Below, in pieces: positions 33,348-43,621 of a stretch of 64,000 nucleotides of DNA. The DNA comes from Paroedura picta (lineage: Eukaryota > Chordata > Lepidosauria > Squamata > Gekkonidae). The position numbers and the translations under genes were made by a program. The notes under the pieces were generated by a model that was not told where the DNA came from, searched no databases, and saw only the letters and a program-made list of their open reading frames with translations. The number at the start of each line of letters is the position of its first letter. Positions within the stretch are counted from its first letter, which is position 1. The DNA is taken from assembly GCF_049243985.1 (NCBI RefSeq), contig NC_135371.1:2133501-2197500 (forward strand), read 5' to 3'.

Positions 33348-34051
33348 GAGATGCAGAAAGAATGCAAACATGGGAAAAAACATATAAATGCCTGGAGTGT
33401 GGAAAAAGCTTCAATTATTATTCATACCTTGCTAAACACCGAAGAATGCACACAGGGGAGAAACCATATCAATGCCTGCAGTGTGGAAGAAGCTTCAGTT
33501 ACAGTTCAAATCTTGCTAAACATCAAAGTATGCACACTGGAGAGTATAAATGCCTGGCATATAGAAAAAGCTTAAATCGGAGAGGTACGCTTATTTCCCA
33601 TCAAAGAATTCACACAGGGGAGAAACCATATCAATGCCAGGAGTGTGGGAAATACTTCAATAGTGGTACATATCTTATTTCCCATCAAAGAATTCACACA
33701 GGGGAAAAACCATATAAGTGTCTGGAGTGTGGGGAAAGCTTCAGTGAGAGTTCAAGCCTTGCTCGACACCAGCGAATCCATACAGGGGAGAAACCATATA
33801 TATGCCTGGAGTGTGGAAAAAGCTTTAGTCAGAGTAACCACCTCAGTATCCGTCAAAGAATTCACACAGGGGAGAAACCTTATAATTGCCTGAAGTGTGG
33901 GAAAAGCTTCAGTCGGACTGACAAGCTTACTTCCCATCAAATAATCCACACAGGGGAGAAACCATACAAAAGCCTGGAGTGTGGGGAAAGCTTTTTTCAA
34001 AATGCACACCTTGCGTCCTATCAAAAACTTCATCCAGGGGATGAACTATAG
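33348..34051 (+). CDS. Gene D zinc-finger exon (8 fingers)
   Basis: Final exon after the tandem acceptor TTTCAGCAG, entering in phase 1 as [19 protein letters not shown]. Eight finger units follow directly without a long leader. Three are damaged: finger 3 lost its second Cys (YKCLAYRKS), finger 6 its first His (SIRQRIH), finger 8 a Cys and a His (YKSLECGESF...ASYQKLH). All five remaining look functional. With exons 30982-30996, 31360-31486 and 32487-32546 the chain is in phase (906 nt), but the KRAB stops interrupt it. Probably a decaying gene; a protein starting inside this exon (Met in MQTWEK) is possible. Closest in the window to gene F. Confidence 0.85.
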
Positions 34052-34602
34052 AAAGATATTACAAAATCCTGGGTTGGCCCAGGAGAGGAGCATTCGGCAT
34101 CCATGTTGAATTCACCAAGAACAATCCATCTGGGTGACTGGCACTGCATCTGAGTGCGCCTTTGCTGCCTCTGGGAGGGAGCACGCTGGAGAGCTATGTG
34201 GCCAGTAAACAAGTTTTAAATTGAACCTGGGAAGTGATGGGCTTCCCACAGAGTTACTGCTGAATGGGAGTGAAATGCACGTCCCATCTTGCTCCCGATA
34301 GTGGCCAGGTGGCTACATTCAGCAGCAGCTGGAGCCATGCTTTTCTGTTCCCCATTGGGCCATCCCGACTGACATTCCTTTTGGACAAAGGACCATCCAG
34401 CTTGGAGCAGGCTGCCTCTCTGGCCTGAAAGTCCACAGCCAGTACTAGGTGCTTGACGGAGGTGGGACTAGATTTTATACAGCTCTGATTGGGAACAGTG
34501 TCCTTTGAAATTTGCAATGGGTATTTGTGTGGGAATTCTGAAATCTATTTGTCATTTGGAAAAGACGATGTCTTGAGGCCAATTCCTTTTATTATAGATA
34601 TA
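34052..34602. other. 3' flank of gene D
   Basis: No gene or repeat recognised. Confidence 0.4.
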
Positions 34603-35004
34603 CTAGCTTCAAAGCCCGTTCGTAAAAATGCCCCCCCCCCAGTGGCCCTGGCCAGGCAGCTTAAGGTGGCTTTGGGCTGCTCGGACTCCAGAGCAGCTTG
34701 CAGCCAGATCAAGTAGGGTGGGCAGGGGCTGGCCAGCTTGTTAGCAGGCCCAGGACAGAGCTCCTTAACAGGTAGTCAGCCAAGAGGGTCTCATTAGCAG
34801 GCCCTCCACCAAGACCCTTTGCCCAGGGCCCTCTCCCTTTACCTACTGCTGGCTCCAGGCATTGAGGCGTCTGAGAGCAAAGAGACTAGAGTCCAATGAT
34901 GGACGGCAGAAGCTGCAAAGCTGTCTGCACCCTGATTGGCCCCATTCTAACTCGGACAGTCGGACACATTCCACCCCTGGGCTGTTTCACAAATATATAG
35001 AGGA
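34603..35004 (-). mobile_element. Possible non-autonomous Helitron
   Basis: On the minus strand it starts TCCTCTATATATTTGTG and ends ACGAACGGGCTTTGAAGCTAG followed by T, resembling Helitron 5' TC and 3' CTAG|T ends. The base before the 5' TC is T, not the expected A, and I see no Rep/helicase coding. Confidence 0.4.
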
Positions 35005-35073
35005 ACCATGGGTAAGGATATCTGAACCTCTGGGATGTTCCTTTCTCTTCTGTATTTCGGTCCTTAGAGCAGT

Positions 35074-36990
35074 GGTTCCCAACCTTTTTATTACTGGGGA
35101 CCGGTCAACGCTTGACAATTTTAGTGAGGCCCGGGAGGGGGAGTAGTCTACTCCTCTCCTCTCGACCGCTGCCCTGCTCTCTGACTCTGGTCGCTATGGT
35201 AACCTTTAAACATCCCTTCAAAATAAGATACAGATATGTGACAAAAATGAATATAAAGAACATTTTATTTTCATGAAAATTTTAACTCGCGATAACAACA
35301 AATCAATGGGATCCCTGAGCTTGTTTCTCTGCAGGGAGACAGTCCCATCTGGGAGCGATGGGAGACAAGGACACCCACAGTGTGTTGCTTAGGTCTGGTC
35401 TACTCCGTTGTTTTGTTTTCGTAGCTGTCACTGCAGAAAACCCCGCTTCACACAGCATGTCGGAAATGGCAACAGGGTTTTCAGTGCTGTGGTGGCGATC
35501 TCAGGGTATTCTGGCAGGACTTTCATCCAGAACACCGTAAGAGTTGTTGTTGTCTCAAACATGCTTTTAAGGCCACCGTCATTTGCAATCTCCAGCAGCT
35601 GATCTTCTTCCTGTACAGACAGACTAGATTCACCTGGTTTGTTGACAAATGGGTCGCGGATCCATTCCTTGCCAGTTCGTGGGTCTTTTGTGGTTGGGAA
35701 GTAGTGCTCAAACTCCTTTAAAAGCAAAGACAGGTGATCGTGCACCAGCTGGGAGAATGAAGGCTCAGGCTCACCCAAAATCCCCACTAATGTTGGAAAC
35801 ATGTCCAATATGCCCCTGTTCACGCGCCGTCCCCACAAATCCAATCTGGCTTTAAATGCAGCTACTTTATCTGCCAACTTGAAGACAGTTGTCATTTTCC
35901 CTTGAAGTGACTGATGGAGTTCATTGAGCAGGTTGAATATGTCACACAGGTAAGCCAGTTTGGCGACCCATTCCTTGTCACTGAAATTTGCTGCCAGCGG
36001 TGACTTCTTTTCTGAGAGAAATGTTTTCAGAGGCTCTTGTAATTCAAACACTCTGGTCAGCAATTTCCCTTGGGATAACCATCTCATTTCTGTGTATAAG
36101 AGAAGGCGTCTGTGCTCTGCGTCCATCTCCTCACAAAGTTCCTCAAACAGGCGTGTGTTAAGGGCTTGTGTTTTGACGTGGTTAATGACTTTAATAATAT
36201 CATTCAACACGCTGCTCAATTCTGGTGGCATTTTTTGGCTTGCCAGCATTTCCCTGTGAATGATACAATGTGTAGATTGGCATTCAGGTGCAACTTCCTT
36301 AATCCGAGCACTTAAACCAGACAGCCGTCCGGTCATGGCAGCAGCTCCGTCTGTGCATATGCCAACACAAGAGGACCATTTCAGTTTTCCTGAGATAAAG
36401 CCATCCAGCGACTTGAACAGTTCTGCGGCGGTGGTGTTGGTTGGCAACGACAGTGCACATAACATATCCTCATGCACATCCTCCTGATAAAGATATCGCA
36501 CATACGCAAGTAGTATTGCCTTGTTGTCAACACCTGTAGATTCGTCAACCTGGAGGGCGTACCACGGTGATTTATTAATCCTCTCCAACAATTGTGTCTC
36601 AACGTCTTCGACTTTGGCTATTTCTTCAATGCACCGAGTCATGGTGCTAGCCGACAGAGGCACCTGCGCAATCTTTTTAACAGCATCCTCTCCTAGAAGT
36701 TCACGGCAAATGTCTACAGCGCAGGGCAAGATCAATTCCTCACCAATCGTGAACGGCTTTTTAGCCTTAGCAATACGGTTGGCCACCAGGTACGCTGCTC
36801 TCAGCGCATTCACATTGACTGATGTGGTGGCCCTCGGTAATGCCATCTGTCCGTCGTGTTCCTGTTGTTTTCTTTCAAAATACTCCGGGGGCTTGTCTTT
36901 TAATCCAGGGTGCTTGGTCTCCAAGTGGCGAAGCAGTTCCAAGGCCGCCGCTGCACTTTTTGCCGCCACTACAAAATATTAAAAAATTGT
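35074..36990 (-). mobile_element. hAT transposon, 5'-truncated, with transposase
   Basis: The right (3') terminus of the minus-strand element is CAGTGGTTCCCAACCTTTTT at 35074. The transposase frame fills 35428-36969. No matching terminus was seen beyond 36970, so the 5' end is missing. Family not firmly assigned. Confidence 0.8.
35428..36969 (-). CDS. hAT transposase (ZBED5/FAM200/SCAND3-like), nearly intact
   Basis: 513 codons open. The N-terminus keeps only the end of a BED zinc finger (LLRHLETKHPG). The core shows hAT features in order: VDESTG (first Asp), GICTDGAAAMTG (second Asp), QSTHCIIHREML (CxxH insertion motif), EMRWLSQGKLL and LNELHQSLQG. The C-terminal hATC dimer region is present (FWMKVLPEYPEIATTALKTL). 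The normal CEAGFSAVTATKTKQRSR ending follows in the +1 frame, so a small frameshift cuts it. It would bind terminal repeats and catalyse cut-and-paste transposition, but this copy lacks its BED finger and 5' end. Vertebrate genomes have domesticated related genes; nothing here shows that. Confidence 0.88.
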   Translation of the reverse strand: MAAKSAAAALELLRHLETKHPGLKDKPPEYFERKQQEHDGQMALPRATTSVNVNALRAAYLVANRIAKAKKPFTIGEELILPCAVDICRELLGEDAVKKIAQVPLSASTMTRCIEEIAKVEDVETQLLERINKSPWYALQVDESTGVDNKAILLAYVRYLYQEDVHEDMLCALSLPTNTTAAELFKSLDGFISGKLKWSSCVGICTDGAAAMTGRLSGLSARIKEVAPECQSTHCIIHREMLASQKMPPELSSVLNDIIKVINHVKTQALNTRLFEELCEEMDAEHRRLLLYTEMRWLSQGKLLTRVFELQEPLKTFLSEKKSPLAANFSDKEWVAKLAYLCDIFNLLNELHQSLQGKMTTVFKLADKVAAFKARLDLWGRRVNRGILDMFPTLVGILGEPEPSFSQLVHDHLSLLLKEFEHYFPTTKDPRTGKEWIRDPFVNKPGESSLSVQEEDQLLEIANDGGLKSMFETTTTLTVFWMKVLPEYPEIATTALKTLLPFPTCCVKRGFLQ

Positions 36991-37770
36991 GTGAGAATCA
37001 GATTCTCGCATATTATATATATGTGAAACATCTTACGTAGCAACCTTGGTTCACACAGCGCTTCCTGGGCCAGGGCCTGCACCTCTGGGCTCCTCGTGCC
37101 CTGCCCAAAAGGGGGGTCTGTGGATGCAAAGTGGTAGCATTGTGCAGAATGTGGGTGGGAAGCATAGCTGTGTCTACGTCCACCAAGGGCCCCTCCCCTT
37201 CCAGGTCCATTGTTGGCCATTTATGGCGGAAGGGACATTACCATATATGGCCTTATCACTCAAATGTGACATTTTTTAGAGAGAGGAGCTGTTAAGAGAC
37301 ATACCTTGTCCCACACAAACATAGAGGAGCCTTCCAAGCCCTCCCTCCATGGAGTGTTGCCTGATTCTGAGACGGGATCCACAGATTCCTGCCCCTTTGC
37401 CAAGCTGCTAATGCCACAGAAAAGGGCTCAGGTTCACCCTAATCCTCTGCAAGGCACGTACACTAAGCTGCCCCCAAGCAGAAGGGGAACCCCAAAAACA
37501 GGTGGGGGAGCACTCCTGTATAAAGGTGCACAGAATCCCACCAATTCCCCTCTCACCGTTGGCTCTGTGCCCCACCCCCCAGGTGCTGGTGAGTACCACC
37601 TCTCAGGAAGAACCTAAAATCATCTGCAAATATAACCCCCACCGGCAACTATTCATTTGAATATCCCTCCCCCCCCCAAAAAAAAAAAAGAAAGAAAGGC
37701 CTCTGAGGGAAGGCTCAGAGGCCAAATCTTCCGGGATGGCCTTCCTCTCCCAGCACAACCATCTCCTTAG
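36991..37770. other. Intergenic, no gene
   Basis: Nothing recognised apart from an A-run near 37677-37690. Confidence 0.4.
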
Positions 37771-37939
37771 GGTTGCCAGCTCCAGGCTGGGAAAGCCCTG
37801 GAGATTTTGGGGGAGACGCTTCAGTAGGGGACAAAGCCAGAGAGTCCACTTTCCCAGGAGGCCATTTTCTCCAGGGGAACTGACCTCCCTCAGCTGGGAT
37901 CCCAGGCGGTCTGCAGGCCCCCCCTGGAGGCTGGCAACC
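37771..37939. mobile_element. Non-autonomous DNA transposon with GGTTGCCA ends
   Basis: Ends are inverted: GGTTGCCAGCTCCAGG at the left and CCTGGAGGCTGGCAACC at the right. The interior holds 'GGCCATTTTCTCCAGGGG'. Related fragments occur near 5460, 21905, 48575 and 56830. Superfamily not assigned. Confidence 0.7.
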
Positions 37940-38104
37940 GGACGGCTTAGCCTACCTGCAAGGGGGGTGGTTTTTGCAGAACTCAAGGCAGGAGCCCGTC
38001 CCCCGCGGCCTTCGGGCCTTGCTTTCCTGCACGAGGCCCGGCGAAGGGAGCCGTCTGCGGTTCGGAAGCTCCTCCGGGGGACTCTGCACGAGGCTCGCCC
38101 TGCG

Positions 38105-38300
38105 CCCGCAGCTCGGAGAGGGTTAAGGCAAACAAGCTGCTTGCTAGAGCGGCCGGGACCGGAAGAGAGGAAAGACGCATTTCCTGTGCGCGGGCCGGAG
38201 AAGGGGGGCTCGCTATTGGAGGACCAAAGAGAAGGGGCGGGGCTTGCGAGCTGCAGCCGCATCGGGGGGGAAACCGCGCAAATTTACACGCAAGTAAATC
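38105..38300 (+). promoter_or_regulatory. Gene E promoter module and noncoding exon 1
   Basis: The core AGGGTTAAGGCAAACAAG, then CTGCTTGCTAGAGCGGCC, is followed by an ATTGG box, GGGGCGGGGC (Sp1-type) and a donor ACACGCAA|gtaaat (exon end 38293). The 48-kb copy is its closest match. CpG-rich. Confidence 0.7.
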
Positions 38301-38413
38301 CTGGGGGAGGGGCGGGACTGAGGGGGGGGGCGGCAAAGCGATTCAGAAGGCCGTTTTCTTACCTGCGCTTCGGTTAATTGGGGAGCCTGGGGGTGGACAG
38401 GGAGACCCTCAGT

Positions 38414-38543
38414 CAGGGGGAGTCAAACCGCGGCCCTCCAGATGTCCATGGACTACAATTCCCATGAGCCCCTGCCAGCTGGCAGGGGCTCATGGGAATT
38501 GTAGTCCATGGGCATCTGGAGGGCCGCAGTTTGCCTCCCCCTG
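38414..38543. mobile_element. Palindromic hAT miniature element, copy 3
   Basis: A long hairpin, with flanks CCCTCAGT and CCCTAAAT resembling an 8-bp duplication. The right flank CCCTAAATGAAGCC recurs after the copy at 48351, so both copies sit at the same place in a duplicated segment. Confidence 0.88.
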
Positions 38544-38659
38544 CCCTAAATGAAGCCCCCTCAATTCTGGGCCCAGGAGGGAGCCCAGCCTGCTCCCTTG
38601 AGGGGCTCCTTCCCATCCGGCCCGCATTTGGGGTGGTCCCCCCGCCCCCCCCCCCCGTG

Positions 38660-38820
38660 TGATTGATAGTTTAATGGTTGCTGTGGCCCAAGACACATGC
38701 TGGTTAAAAGCTATTTTTTAAATGTTCTGATTGTTTTAACTCATATTACTGTTACTGAGCGGGAAGTTGTGCATTGCCCTGAGCTGGCTTGCGGGGAGGC
38801 TGGTATATCAGTCAGTCAGA
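38660..38820 (+). mobile_element. L2 LINE 3' tail
   Basis: Ends 'GCATTGCCCTGAGCTGGC' then 'GGCTGGTATATCAGTCAG'. Confidence 0.5.
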
Positions 38821-39174
38821 CCAAAAACCCACATTGAGACTTTGCTCCCAGGACAGACAGAGACCTGGTCAAGATCGCAACATCCAAAACAGATTTTAAA
38901 GGTTCAATAGGGAGGGTTTATTTTCCTGAAAGTCCAAGAGCTTGATCTATCATATAGCCCAATGATATTAATGTGCAGACTATAGCAAGTGCAGACGCCC
39001 CTTCTGAACCACCCGGCCAATTCTGAGACGTCTCTTGAGCAGGCTTGGTGATGTGGCTCTGTTCTCTTTTGGTTTCTGTCTGCCTTTTTGATCTCTCTTC
39101 ATCTAACGTTTCATAGCCAAATGAGTAAGTGCATCTTTCCACATTAAAGGGCAACTCAAGCCAAGGGGAAGGAG

Positions 39175-39597
39175 ATGGAAAAGGAGGACCCAGAAGGACC
39201 TATAATTGACAGGAGATCAAGGGAAGGTCCCAATTTCATCCAAGCAGGCAGTGCTGCCAAACTCTGGGAGAGAGCTGTGCCAGAGATCTGGGTTCAGGAC
39301 ACCATGACCTCAGAAATACGCAGCCAACACTTCCGGCAGTTCCGCTACCAGGAGGCCGATGGACCTCGAGAAGTTTGCAGCCAGCTCCACGTACTTTGCA
39401 ATCGCTGGCTGGAGCCGAAGAAGCACACCAAGCAGCAGATCCTGGACCTGGTGATCCTGGAGCAGTTCCTGGTCCTCCTGCCCCAGGAGATGCAGGGCTG
39501 GGTGAGAGGATGTGGGCCGGAGAGCAGTTCCCAGGCGGTGGCCCTGGCCGAAGGCTTCCTCCTGAGCCAGGCGGAGGAGAAGAGGCAGGCCGAGCAG
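39175..39597 (+). CDS. Gene E SCAN-domain exon
   Basis: ATG at 39175 ([18 protein letters not shown]). The SCAN domain covers about residues 30-125: [48 protein letters not shown]. Ends AEQ|gtgagg at phase 0. Very close to gene C's SCAN exon. The acceptor of this exon is not obvious (TTAAAG only), so its left boundary is uncertain. Confidence 0.92.
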
Positions 39598-39836
39598 GTG
39601 AGGGGGATTCCGTCATTCAGTTCAAGCAACAACCTTTTCTTCAGGCTTCCCCTGCCAGCAGTTTCTGTTGGTAGACTATTCACTCGGCTGGGAAAAATAA
39701 TGTTCCGGATTCTTGCGCCTGTGAGTGAACCAGCTTTTGTTCTATTCAAGTGTGAGGAACCTGGGAGTGGGCCAGGATCTGTAGCCTCAGGCTGTTCTAT
39801 TCCTTCTCTTCTCCATCTCCTTTTCTGCTCTTTCAG

Positions 39837-39951
39837 ATATGGGGACCCTCAGTGAAGATGGAAGCCACATTCTCTGAGGCAGAAGGAGCTCCATTGGAGG
39901 AAGGGCAGAGGGGGCAGGCCCAGGAGGAAAATCAAGACGCCCTCTCACATG
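39837..39951 (+). CDS. Gene E exon 2 (acidic linker)
   Basis: Between CTCTTTCAG and CACATG|gtaaag. Reads [19 protein letters not shown] and ends NQDALSHG. Phase 0 in, phase 1 out, as in gene C. Confidence 0.82.
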
Positions 39952-39974
39952 GTAAAGGTGCCTCATGCCTGGAT

Positions 39975-40170
39975 GGCATTGGAGCATGTAGTGAAGTTGT
40001 TGGATAGAAGATACAGGACAGGAGAACAAGGAAATACTTCTGCACACGACACAAAGGACACTTCTGGGACTCCAGGCCGTAGGTTGCAGTGATGGCCACT
40101 CCCGTAGAGGGGAATTAGACAGATACATAGGAGGATTTGGAGGCCATCCCCCATTTTAAATATTGAGGGG
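39975..40170 (+). mobile_element. CR1/L2-type LINE fragment
   Basis: Contains 'GGAAATACTTCTGCACACG', 'GAATTAGACAGATACATAGG'. Matches the type of 32195-32435. Confidence 0.45.
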
Positions 40171-40639
40171 GTCTGGCTTGACCAGAGCTTAACTTGCTCA
40201 GTGCAAGCTGCTCATATTAAAAGATTGGCTGATGTGTTGTTTCTTAGATTCATCTGGTCTATCCCAGCCATCATCAAAATGTTTAACGCCAAGGTGGCCA
40301 CGTAAATTCTTCTTAAATCCCGTGGAATTCCAGGTTGTGTCGCAGGGATAGGCCACCAAGCTGAAATAGGACAATGTTCCTTTGAAACTTGGTCCTGGTT
40401 GAAGGCTTTTCCCCTTAATAGCACCAGAGCAAAAAGATGAAATGCATAATATGGTTGTTTATATCAAACAGTACACAGGCTCTATCGTCTGATCCAGTTG
40501 TCAAGTTTCTGAGTTCCAAAGGGCATTAATTGAGTCTCACCTGATCTTTTAATTCCACACGCCAAACAGTTTATAAATAAAAGTAGTGACACCCAGGCTC
40601 TGACAGGTTTGTGGGACACATACCTGCTCCAGAGCTCTT

Positions 40640-40870
40640 TAATCCATCTCTTTCCCTCCCTCCCTCCCTCCCTCCCTCCCTCTCTCTATCTCTTTCTCAC
40701 ACACACACAAAATCCTTCCCTCCCCCCTTCCCCCTCCTTCCTTCTTCCTTCCCCGACCTACTCCCCAGTCCCTCCCCCCAGACACATACACACACAAACA
40801 TGCACACAAAGAGTCCTCCCCCCTCCCTCCTTGCCTTTTCTCCCAGGAGGGCCCCGGCTTCTTCCAACCT
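40640..40870 (+). repeat. Pyrimidine-rich low-complexity tract
   Basis: (CCCT)n at 40650-40685, then CT/CA-rich sequence to about 40850. Intronic in gene E; no exon. Confidence 0.8.
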
Positions 40871-41304
40871 GGAGGGCAGCACATGTGCTGGCATCGTGGC
40901 CTGTGCACCAGCCCTCAGAGGCCTGAAGGGAGCCACCCTGCCCCCAGGAGCCACACGGCCTCTGCCCCAGCCCCCAGAGGCCCCACCCCCACCCAGACTC
41001 CCTGCTCCCTCCCCCCCTTTCCTCACCTCCACGCCGCCTCACAATGTCCCTTGGCCTTAAGTGGGACGGCGCAGGCAGAGCTTCCACAACAGCTCGTGCT
41101 ACCCCTGGTGCACCCCCTGATGCGGGGCTACAGATGTCATGTCTGTATCCATTTCCATCCCAGGGGCCACGCCAGAAGGTGTGTCCTACATCAGAAATCA
41201 TTACACGTTTTGTGGAGTGCACGTACAGCAGGGTTTCACAGCACTGAGACAGGCAAATGAAGTCTAGGCTAACCCTTTTCCTTCCAATGTTGTCCCCCTT
41301 GCAG

Positions 41305-41375
41305 GCAGTGGAGAGACATTGTCCAGCCGTTGTCTTGGCAGAGGTGTGGAATCAACTGCTGCATCTCTGGTCCAG
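41305..41375 (+). CDS. Gene E exon 3 (SCAN-KRAB linker)
   Basis: A 71-bp exon between CCCCCTTGCAG and GTCCAG|gtagag. Reads GSGETLSSRCLGRGVESTAA and ends SLVQ. Phase 1 in, phase 0 out, so it is what allows the phase-1 SCAN side to join the phase-0 KRAB exon. A related exon lies upstream of gene G's KRAB exon (63869-63928). Confidence 0.75.
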
Positions 41376-41587
41376 GTAGAGGAGATGAGTGGGGGACAAC
41401 CTAGGCCTCCCGTCCTTTCTCAGGGGGCTTTTGCTCCTGCACTGGTTACTGTGGTGTCTGAGGGCCCTGAACACCATTCCCTTTGTCCAGGTCAAGGTCT
41501 CCATCCTGCTCCCTCAACAACTGCCCCTCCCAGAGTGCCTTCCCGGCCTGGCACCTCTATGAGGAGGGAATCTGCCTTTTCTTTCAG

Positions 41588-41714
41588 GGTCCCTTTTCCT
41601 TCGAGGAGGTGGCCGTCTCTTTCTCCGAGGCAGAGTGGGCCCTTCTGGATCCAGGCCAAATTTCTCTCTACAGGGAAGTCATGCTGGAGAACTGTGGAAG
41701 TGTGGCCTTTCTGG
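41588..41714 (+). CDS. Gene E KRAB-A exon
   Basis: 127 bp between TTTTCTTTCAG and CTGG|gtaagg. Reads [20 protein letters not shown] then [19 protein letters not shown] and AFLG. Complete A box with AEW and MLEN; first DV is EV. Same lineage as gene G's KRAB. Confidence 0.93.
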
Positions 41715-41887
41715 GTAAGGATCTTTCATGGCTGCCATAGGTGTGAATTCTTGTCATTTGGATGAGGCATGAATCAAAATATGGAACAGGAAAGCACAAT
41801 TCAAAGCCCTGCCCTACTCCTTGTCCCTATGGGGGGTCTCAAGCACTAGGGATGGTAGTGAAGGTGACATCTAGTGTGGTTTGGGAC

Positions 41888-42062
41888 AGCCACTCAACAG
41901 AGGTTGGATAGCCATCTGACGGAGAGGCTGATTCTGTGAAGGTTCAAGGGGGTGGCAGGTGACAGTGGGTGAGCGAGAGGGTTGGGAGTGTCCTGCATAG
42001 TGCAGGGGGTTGGACTAGATGACCCAGGAGGTCCCTTCCAACTTTATTATTCTATGATTCTA
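41888..42062 (+). mobile_element. CR1-type LINE 3' end
   Basis: Plus strand: 'GGTTGGATAGCCATCTGAC', 'TGTCCTGCATAGTGCAGGG', 'GGTTGGACTAGATGACCC' and ATTCTATGATTCT, the CR1 terminal repeat. Confidence 0.88.
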
Positions 42063-42298
42063 AGGGGGCCAGATCTGAATTCTCAGTTCCCAACCTTTAC
42101 AGCACACCTTTCCCCCTGAATGGGGTCATCCATGGTGACTGAGACCTCAAAGGGAATGAAAGCTGGAATCGTTGGCTTTGATCGCGATCCTTTCTCCATC
42201 CTTCCAGCAGAATTTTTCCCGCTTCTTGGATGTCTTTCATTCCCCATATAAGGCTGATCGCTTTCTCTCCCTCTGTGCCATGAAAGTCAGGAATACAG

Positions 42299-42433
42299 GA
42301 GAGACTACTGTGGAGACAGACGAAATCCTCACATCTGAGGAAAGTTCAGAGAGTTTCTCCAGAGCATCTCCAGAGAGTATTTCCTTCCCAGACGAGCTGG
42401 AGGAGAGTGTGGATCATCAGAGTTACGTCCAGG
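42299..42433 (+). CDS. Gene E exon 5 (acidic linker)
   Basis: A 135-bp phase 1-1 exon between GGAATACAG and CAGG|gtacgt. Reads GETTVETDEILTSEESSESF then SRASPESISFPDELEESVDHQ. Rich in Glu and Ser. No match to a KRAB B box. Called mainly because phases and splice sites fit, so less certain. Confidence 0.6.
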
Positions 42434-42529
42434 GTACGTGCAAGGAATGGACAGGGAGGGTTTCTGCTTCACTTCTTAGCCACGCTTGGTTTGGCGGAAT
42501 TATCAGGCCTGCTGGGTGAGGAGGGAGGG

Positions 42530-42685
42530 GAAAGGCGTTATTCTGCTGTCAGGGGGGAGGGTTATGGTTATGTTTTATGAGGAGGGGTTTTATTGTGGGG
42601 TTTTATAATTTTATTACCCACCATGAGCCGGTTACGGAAGTGGCGGGATATAAATAAAATTATTTATAAATAAATAATCCTTATT
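42530..42685 (+). mobile_element. L2 LINE 3' tail
   Basis: 'ACCCACCATGAGCCGG' then 'GGCGGGATATAAATAAAAT' and TTATAAATAAATAA. Confidence 0.6.
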
Positions 42686-43621
42686 TATTTATTCATTTTT
42701 TCATTCTGGGGGTGAGGTCAGTTTTTGAGGGGATGTGGAATCCTTAAATACTGGACATTCCAGGAAAGGGGCTGGCAACTTGGACATCCCTGCTGGATGA
42801 GGACAAACCCCTCCTGCGTCCTAGAGTGGTCAGTTAAATTAGTGTTCCCCACATCATGCTGGTAAGCCAGGTAGGGCTTTGGCCCAGGGGGTGGCTGCTG
42901 ATCAATTATTAGAGATTTGGCTGGCTGTGAAAATTTTTTAAACGTCACTCTGGCGGCAGTTGCCACCCTGGGACATGCCTGAAGAGAAGCTTGGGCACTC
43001 TTTTTGTGGCCAGTTCTGGTTCCTGCGGCAGCCGTCATGTTCCTGCACACTCCGTACGGGGCCAGAAGTCCACATTTCCCTGCAGGCTCAAAGGTTTGGG
43101 GGGACCGGCTGAGCTAGATGGGGCCACACTCCCCCAAAACAATCGGCATATCTTCCAAAAATTGTGGTGATCTCTTTGAACGGTGTGGTTCACTTTGTGA
43201 GCCCCTGGCTTCTGCCACTCCGCCCCCAGCAAACATGTCTTTTGGGAGGCTAAAAACCAGTTTCTGCTGACTCTCCCAGAACAGGCAGGAAACTCTGTTG
43301 AGTCGCTGGGTCACAGATCCTGGAAATATCTCGTGCTTAATAATCAGAAGACGTGCTTGGCAAGTGAAATGTGAAGGGTGGGGGAACGACTCTTGGCCAC
43401 TTTTGCCTTCAAGGGACATATTGGGCTGTTTTAGGAAGAGGAGTGATATTCAGTATATAAGAACAGCACTGCTGATGGGCCCAGCCAGTGGTTCAGGATG
43501 AGTGGAAGGGGGAGAGAAACTCTTAACAGAGGAAACCAAATGCCCACTATTGATTTGGAGGGCCTGATTTGTGGCTTGGCTTTTTGCGTGAGAAATGATT
43601 AGATCTCCCTCCGTATTCCAG
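42686..43621 (+). other. Gene E last intron
   Basis: No exon or clear repeat recognised. Confidence 0.4.

Noticed and set aside
34603-35004. Confident Helitron call
   Set aside because: The ends look right but the flanking base at the 5' side does not fit A|T insertion and no second copy was seen, so it is listed only as possible.
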